In this document: piece by piece, positions 61,315 to 64,000 of the stretch | How positions within the stretch are numbered: position 1 is the stretch's first letter | Layout: the number at the start of each line of letters is the position of its first letter | Source of the DNA: Gammaproteobacteria bacterium | GTDB lineage: Bacteria; Pseudomonadota; Gammaproteobacteria; Ga0077536 | Direction: 5' to 3' | Assembly (NCBI GenBank): GCA_016209015.1 | Contig: JACQWY010000023.1 | Location: 62,001-126,000 of the forward strand | Length of the DNA stretch: 64,000 nucleotides | Notes under the pieces: generated by a model | Told to the model about the DNA's origin: nothing | The model's input: only the letters and a program-made list of their open reading frames with translations | Databases searched by the model: none | Position numbers and translations under genes: made by a program

Positions 61315-62436
61315 TCAATCCGGTGCGTAGACGCCGCCCAGGATTACCGGGTGCGCCGCACCCGTCACCGTCGGCATATTGCCCGGCAGCCCGGCCAGCC
61401 GCCGATATGCGAGCCACGCGAAAGCCGTTGCTTCGACGAAATCGGGATCGAGTCCGCGCTCCAGCGTCGTCTCGACCGTTCTGCCCGGCAGATGTCGCCC
61501 GAGTTCCGACAACAGATGCGCGTTGTGCGCGCCGCCGCCGCAGACTGCCACGGCGCCACAGCCGGGCAACAATCGGGACACGGCATCTGCCACGCCGCGC
61601 GCGGTTAGAGCGGCGAGCGTTGCCTGCACGGTTGCCTCGGGCAACCGCGTGGCGTTACCGTGCCTCGCGAGCATTGCGTCGAGCCATGCCCGGTTGAAGT
61701 AATCCCGGCCGGTCGACTTGGGCGGGGGTAGTCCGAAATACGGATCGGTGAGCAGCGTAGCGAGCAGAGCCGGATCTACGTTGCCCTCGGCGGCGAATCC
61801 GCCGTCGTCGTCGCGCTGCTGGCCGCGCGCGCTTTGAATCCAAAGATCCATCAACGTGTTGCCCGGACCGCAGTCGAAGGCCAGGACCGGCCGCTCAGGT
61901 GCGGCCGGAAGCAGCGTCACGTTCGCTATGCCGCCGATGTTCACGATGGCGAGTGACTCACCAGGTCGTCGAAAAAACGCTTCGTGAAACGGCGGCACCA
62001 GCGGGGCGCCCTGGCCGCCGGCGGCAACGTCCTTGGCGCGGAAGTCTGCGACCGTCACGATGCGGGTGGCATGGGCAATCGAGCTCGGGTCGCCGATTTG
62101 CAGGCTGAAGGGCTCGCTTCCACCCGGTGCATGCCCGATCGTCTGGCCGTGGCTGCCGATCGCGGTAACGGCAGAGGACGGCGTTCCGCACTTGCGAAGC
62201 AGCGCAACGGCGGCGTCGGCGAAGGTCCGCCCCACGGCACTATGCAAGCGGCCGAGTTCGCCAATGGAATCGGGCCTGTCCGCGCGGACCAGCCTCTCGA
62301 GGCGCTGGCGAAGCGTTGCAGGGTAGGGATGAAGGTGGAACGCGCGTGGACCGATACCCGCGCCGTCGATGTCGACCAATGCCGCGTCGACTCCGTCCAT
62401 GCTGGTGCCGGAGATGAGGCCGAGAAAGAGGGGCAT
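61315..62436 (-). CDS. anmK: Anhydro-N-acetylmuramic acid kinase
   Basis: 373 residues. FLGLISGTSMDGVDAALVDID is the N-terminal ATP/sugar motif, IGSHGQTIGHAP near 94, NIGGIANVTLLP near 168, DCGPGNTLMD near 190. Cleaves and phosphorylates 1,6-anhydroMurNAc, produced by transglycosylases such as Slt, to MurNAc-6-P. Next to an M23 endopeptidase gene, 24 bases apart. Confidence 0.96.
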   Translation of the reverse strand: MPLFLGLISGTSMDGVDAALVDIDGAGIGPRAFHLHPYPATLRQRLERLVRADRPDSIGELGRLHSAVGRTFADAAVALLRKCGTPSSAVTAIGSHGQTIGHAPGGSEPFSLQIGDPSSIAHATRIVTVADFRAKDVAAGGQGAPLVPPFHEAFFRRPGESLAIVNIGGIANVTLLPAAPERPVLAFDCGPGNTLMDLWIQSARGQQRDDDGGFAAEGNVDPALLATLLTDPYFGLPPPKSTGRDYFNRAWLDAMLARHGNATRLPEATVQATLAALTARGVADAVSRLLPGCGAVAVCGGGAHNAHLLSELGRHLPGRTVETTLERGLDPDFVEATAFAWLAYRRLAGLPGNMPTVTGAAHPVILGGVYAPD

Positions 62437-62460
62437 GAGATCCCGCCGCGGGATCCGAGA

Positions 62461-64000
62461 CTAATTCGCTTGCTTGCCGGCCGACCGGTTACGCGATCGC
62501 GAAGGTGCCGGCGTCTCGCCTGCCTGGGCAACCAAGCTGTTGTCACCGTTGCCCTGGCGCGCAGCGAGCGAGTTGAGGCGTTCGAACATCGAGGCGGACT
62601 TATTTTCGAAATCGGCGAAGTAGCGCTTGTCGAGCGGAATGGAATTCGGGAGCTTTACCGCCAGGGGATCGCGATGGACGCCGTTGATGCGGAATTCATA
62701 GTGCAGATGGGGACCGGTTGCGAGGCCCGTCTGACCTACATAGCCGATGGTCTGGCCTTGGCGCACGTGTTTGCCCGTCGCAACACCGCCAGCGAAGCGG
62801 GACATGTGGCCGTATAGCGTGCTGTACGTATCGCCGTGCTGCATGACGACGACGTTGCCGTAACCAATCTGCTGACCGACGAATGCGATCTTGCCATCGG
62901 CGGTTGCGCGAACCGGCGTGCCGGTCGGGGCGGCATAATCGACGCCCTTATGCGCACGAATCGTGTTCAGGATTGGATGGGCACGCGCCAACGAAAAGCG
63001 CGACGTGATACGCGTAAAATTCACGGGCGTACGCAGGAACGCTTTGCGCATCGCGTCGCCCTTGTCCGAGAAGTATCCTTCGACGCCGTCCTTGCCCTCG
63101 AAGTAAACCGCACGCAGCTTGCGGCCCTGGTTTACGAACTCGGCGGCGAGTATGCGGCCGTTCTTGATCTTCTCGCCGTTCTTGTAGATTTCCTCATAGA
63201 TGACGCTGAACGTATCACCCTCGCGGAGATCCAAAGCGAAATCGACGTCCCAACCGAAGATGTCAGTGAGCTCCATGATGGTCCGGTCCGGCAATCCGGC
63301 TTCCTGACCATCGACGAACAAGGAACTCTTGATTTTCGCGAACGCGGACCCGACGCGAATCTCCGGATCGACCGCCACCATCTCGGTGGAGAAATCGTTG
63401 CCCAGACGCACGACGTGCAGCGACTGGCGGTAGTCGATCTCGTGAACGAGCTCTGCGAGACGACCATTATTCGTCTGAATTCTAAGCAGCTGACCTGGTT
63501 CGAGGTGCAGCAGACTTTCAACCGTTTTGCCCTTGTCCAGAATCTGGTGCAGGTCATTCTTTGACAAACCGACCCGACCGAAGATGAGAGAGAGGTTGTC
63601 TCCGGTTGCAACCGTTACGTTGAGCCAGTTGTCGCCGTCACCATCTTTCTGGACGCCGTTGGAACGCTCATCGCTGCTGGCATAGGTTTTCGGTACGCGC
63701 GGCTCGAATGGAATACGCGCGGAATTCCGGTCTTCCTCGTCCTGGACGAGGGCGCGGTCGGCAACGGGGGCCGGAGGTTCGTTTCGTACGTCGGTATCGT
63801 TTACGCTTGGTAAGTTGAGCGCGATGTCTTCGACGGAAGAGGTCTTTTCCAGCGTGGGCAAACGGACGTGCGAAATCGTGAGCACTCCGGCGAGTGCTCC
63901 CAGACCGAAGAGAGACGTCCACCCCCAGAACCGAGTCGAAGCCGGCCGGCGCCAACCGCCCCGGGACTCCGAGTAGTCTAGGACCAGACTGCCGTCATAT
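62461..64000 (-). CDS. M23 peptidoglycan DD-endopeptidase (MepM-like), 5' end outside window
   Basis: Stop at 62461; the frame is open to the last base, so the gene is truncated by the edge. Over 510 residues visible. Upstream of the first internal start codon (GTG at 63885) the frame encodes FWGWTSLFGLGALAGVL, a TM anchor. A LysM/OapA-like segment (VTVATGDNLSLIFGRVGLSK) precedes a linker and the M23 domain: HKGVDYAAPTGTP gives the HxxxD zinc ligands and HLHYEFR the HxH. Ends in a basic tail. Cleaves cross-links for wall growth. Confidence 0.94.
   Translation of the reverse strand, partial: YDGSLVLDYSESRGGWRRPASTRFWGWTSLFGLGALAGVLTISHVRLPTLEKTSSVEDIALNLPSVNDTDVRNEPPAPVADRALVQDEEDRNSARIPFEPRVPKTYASSDERSNGVQKDGDGDNWLNVTVATGDNLSLIFGRVGLSKNDLHQILDKGKTVESLLHLEPGQLLRIQTNNGRLAELVHEIDYRQSLHVVRLGNDFSTEMVAVDPEIRVGSAFAKIKSSLFVDGQEAGLPDRTIMELTDIFGWDVDFALDLREGDTFSVIYEEIYKNGEKIKNGRILAAEFVNQGRKLRAVYFEGKDGVEGYFSDKGDAMRKAFLRTPVNFTRITSRFSLARAHPILNTIRAHKGVDYAAPTGTPVRATADGKIAFVGQQIGYGNVVVMQHGDTYSTLYGHMSRFAGGVATGKHVRQGQTIGYVGQTGLATGPHLHYEFRINGVHRDPLAVKLPNSIPLDKRYFADFENKSASMFERLNSLAARQGNGDNSLVAQAGETPAPSRSRNRSAGKQAN

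Overview
This window is a GC-rich bacterial chromosome segment that looks like a gammaproteobacterium near the Pseudomonas/Xanthomonas/Nevskia-Steroidobacter grade. Supporting signs are glnA followed by a DUF4124 gene and ntrBC, trxA-rho beside rhlB, lptM-lysA, mnmG-rsmG-parA-parB followed by the full atp operon, two-subunit glycyl-tRNA synthetase with gmhB and plsC, and argC ... erpA with anmK and an M23 peptidase facing it. Coding density is high, base use is even, and there are no transposases, CRISPR arrays, phage genes, tRNAs or rRNAs. It reads as core genome. The exact genus cannot be told from these bases alone.

Layout. 1-10 kb: end of an unknown gene, a pteridine-reductase-like SDR divergent from a MidA methyltransferase, an FHA-containing class III cyclase homologue, a leftward slt/SDR/cca group, a nitroreductase, YjbQ, hemH and a cupin. 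10-16 kb: the YbbAP-type ABC exporter divergent from and overlapping tesA, which leads a tight tesA-Nudix-sat-HIT series. 16-20.8 kb: rho, trxA, rhlB, lptM, lysA. 20.8-25.8 kb: a nitrogen regulon (glnA, DUF4124 gene, ntrB, ntrC) with a recognisable sigma-54 promoter and NtrC operator. 25.8-31.3 kb, leftward: hemB, plsC, gmhB, glyS, glyQ. 31.5-37 kb: an orphan gene whose ribosome-binding site lies in a hairpin, then a Gld-like ABC-2 operon. 37-48.9 kb: mnmG, rsmG, parA, parB and atpIBEFHAGDC. 49-55 kb: glmU, rraA, a nitrilase-superfamily amidase, a PepSY protein with a PhoP/PhoQ-like two-component system, fabA. 55-64 kb: leftward hemL-thiE-thiD, hemJ and a DUF4126 gene; rightward argC, bactofilin and erpA; leftward anmK and an M23 endopeptidase cut by the window edge.

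Functional links. Four haem genes (hemH, hemB, hemL, hemJ) show a C5-pathway, oxygen-independent-style HemJ route. Envelope functions recur: slt, anmK, M23 peptidase, bactofilin, glmU, gmhB, lptM, plsC, fabA, YbbAP/TesA. The most interesting candidates are the translationally coupled Nudix/ATP-sulfurylase/HIT set, the overlapping divergent ybbA/tesA starts, the RBS-sequestering hairpin at 31474-31494, the NtrC site nested in a longer palindrome before glnA, and the Gld-like exporter in an apparently non-gliding lineage. I did not find a clearly new defence or mobile system.
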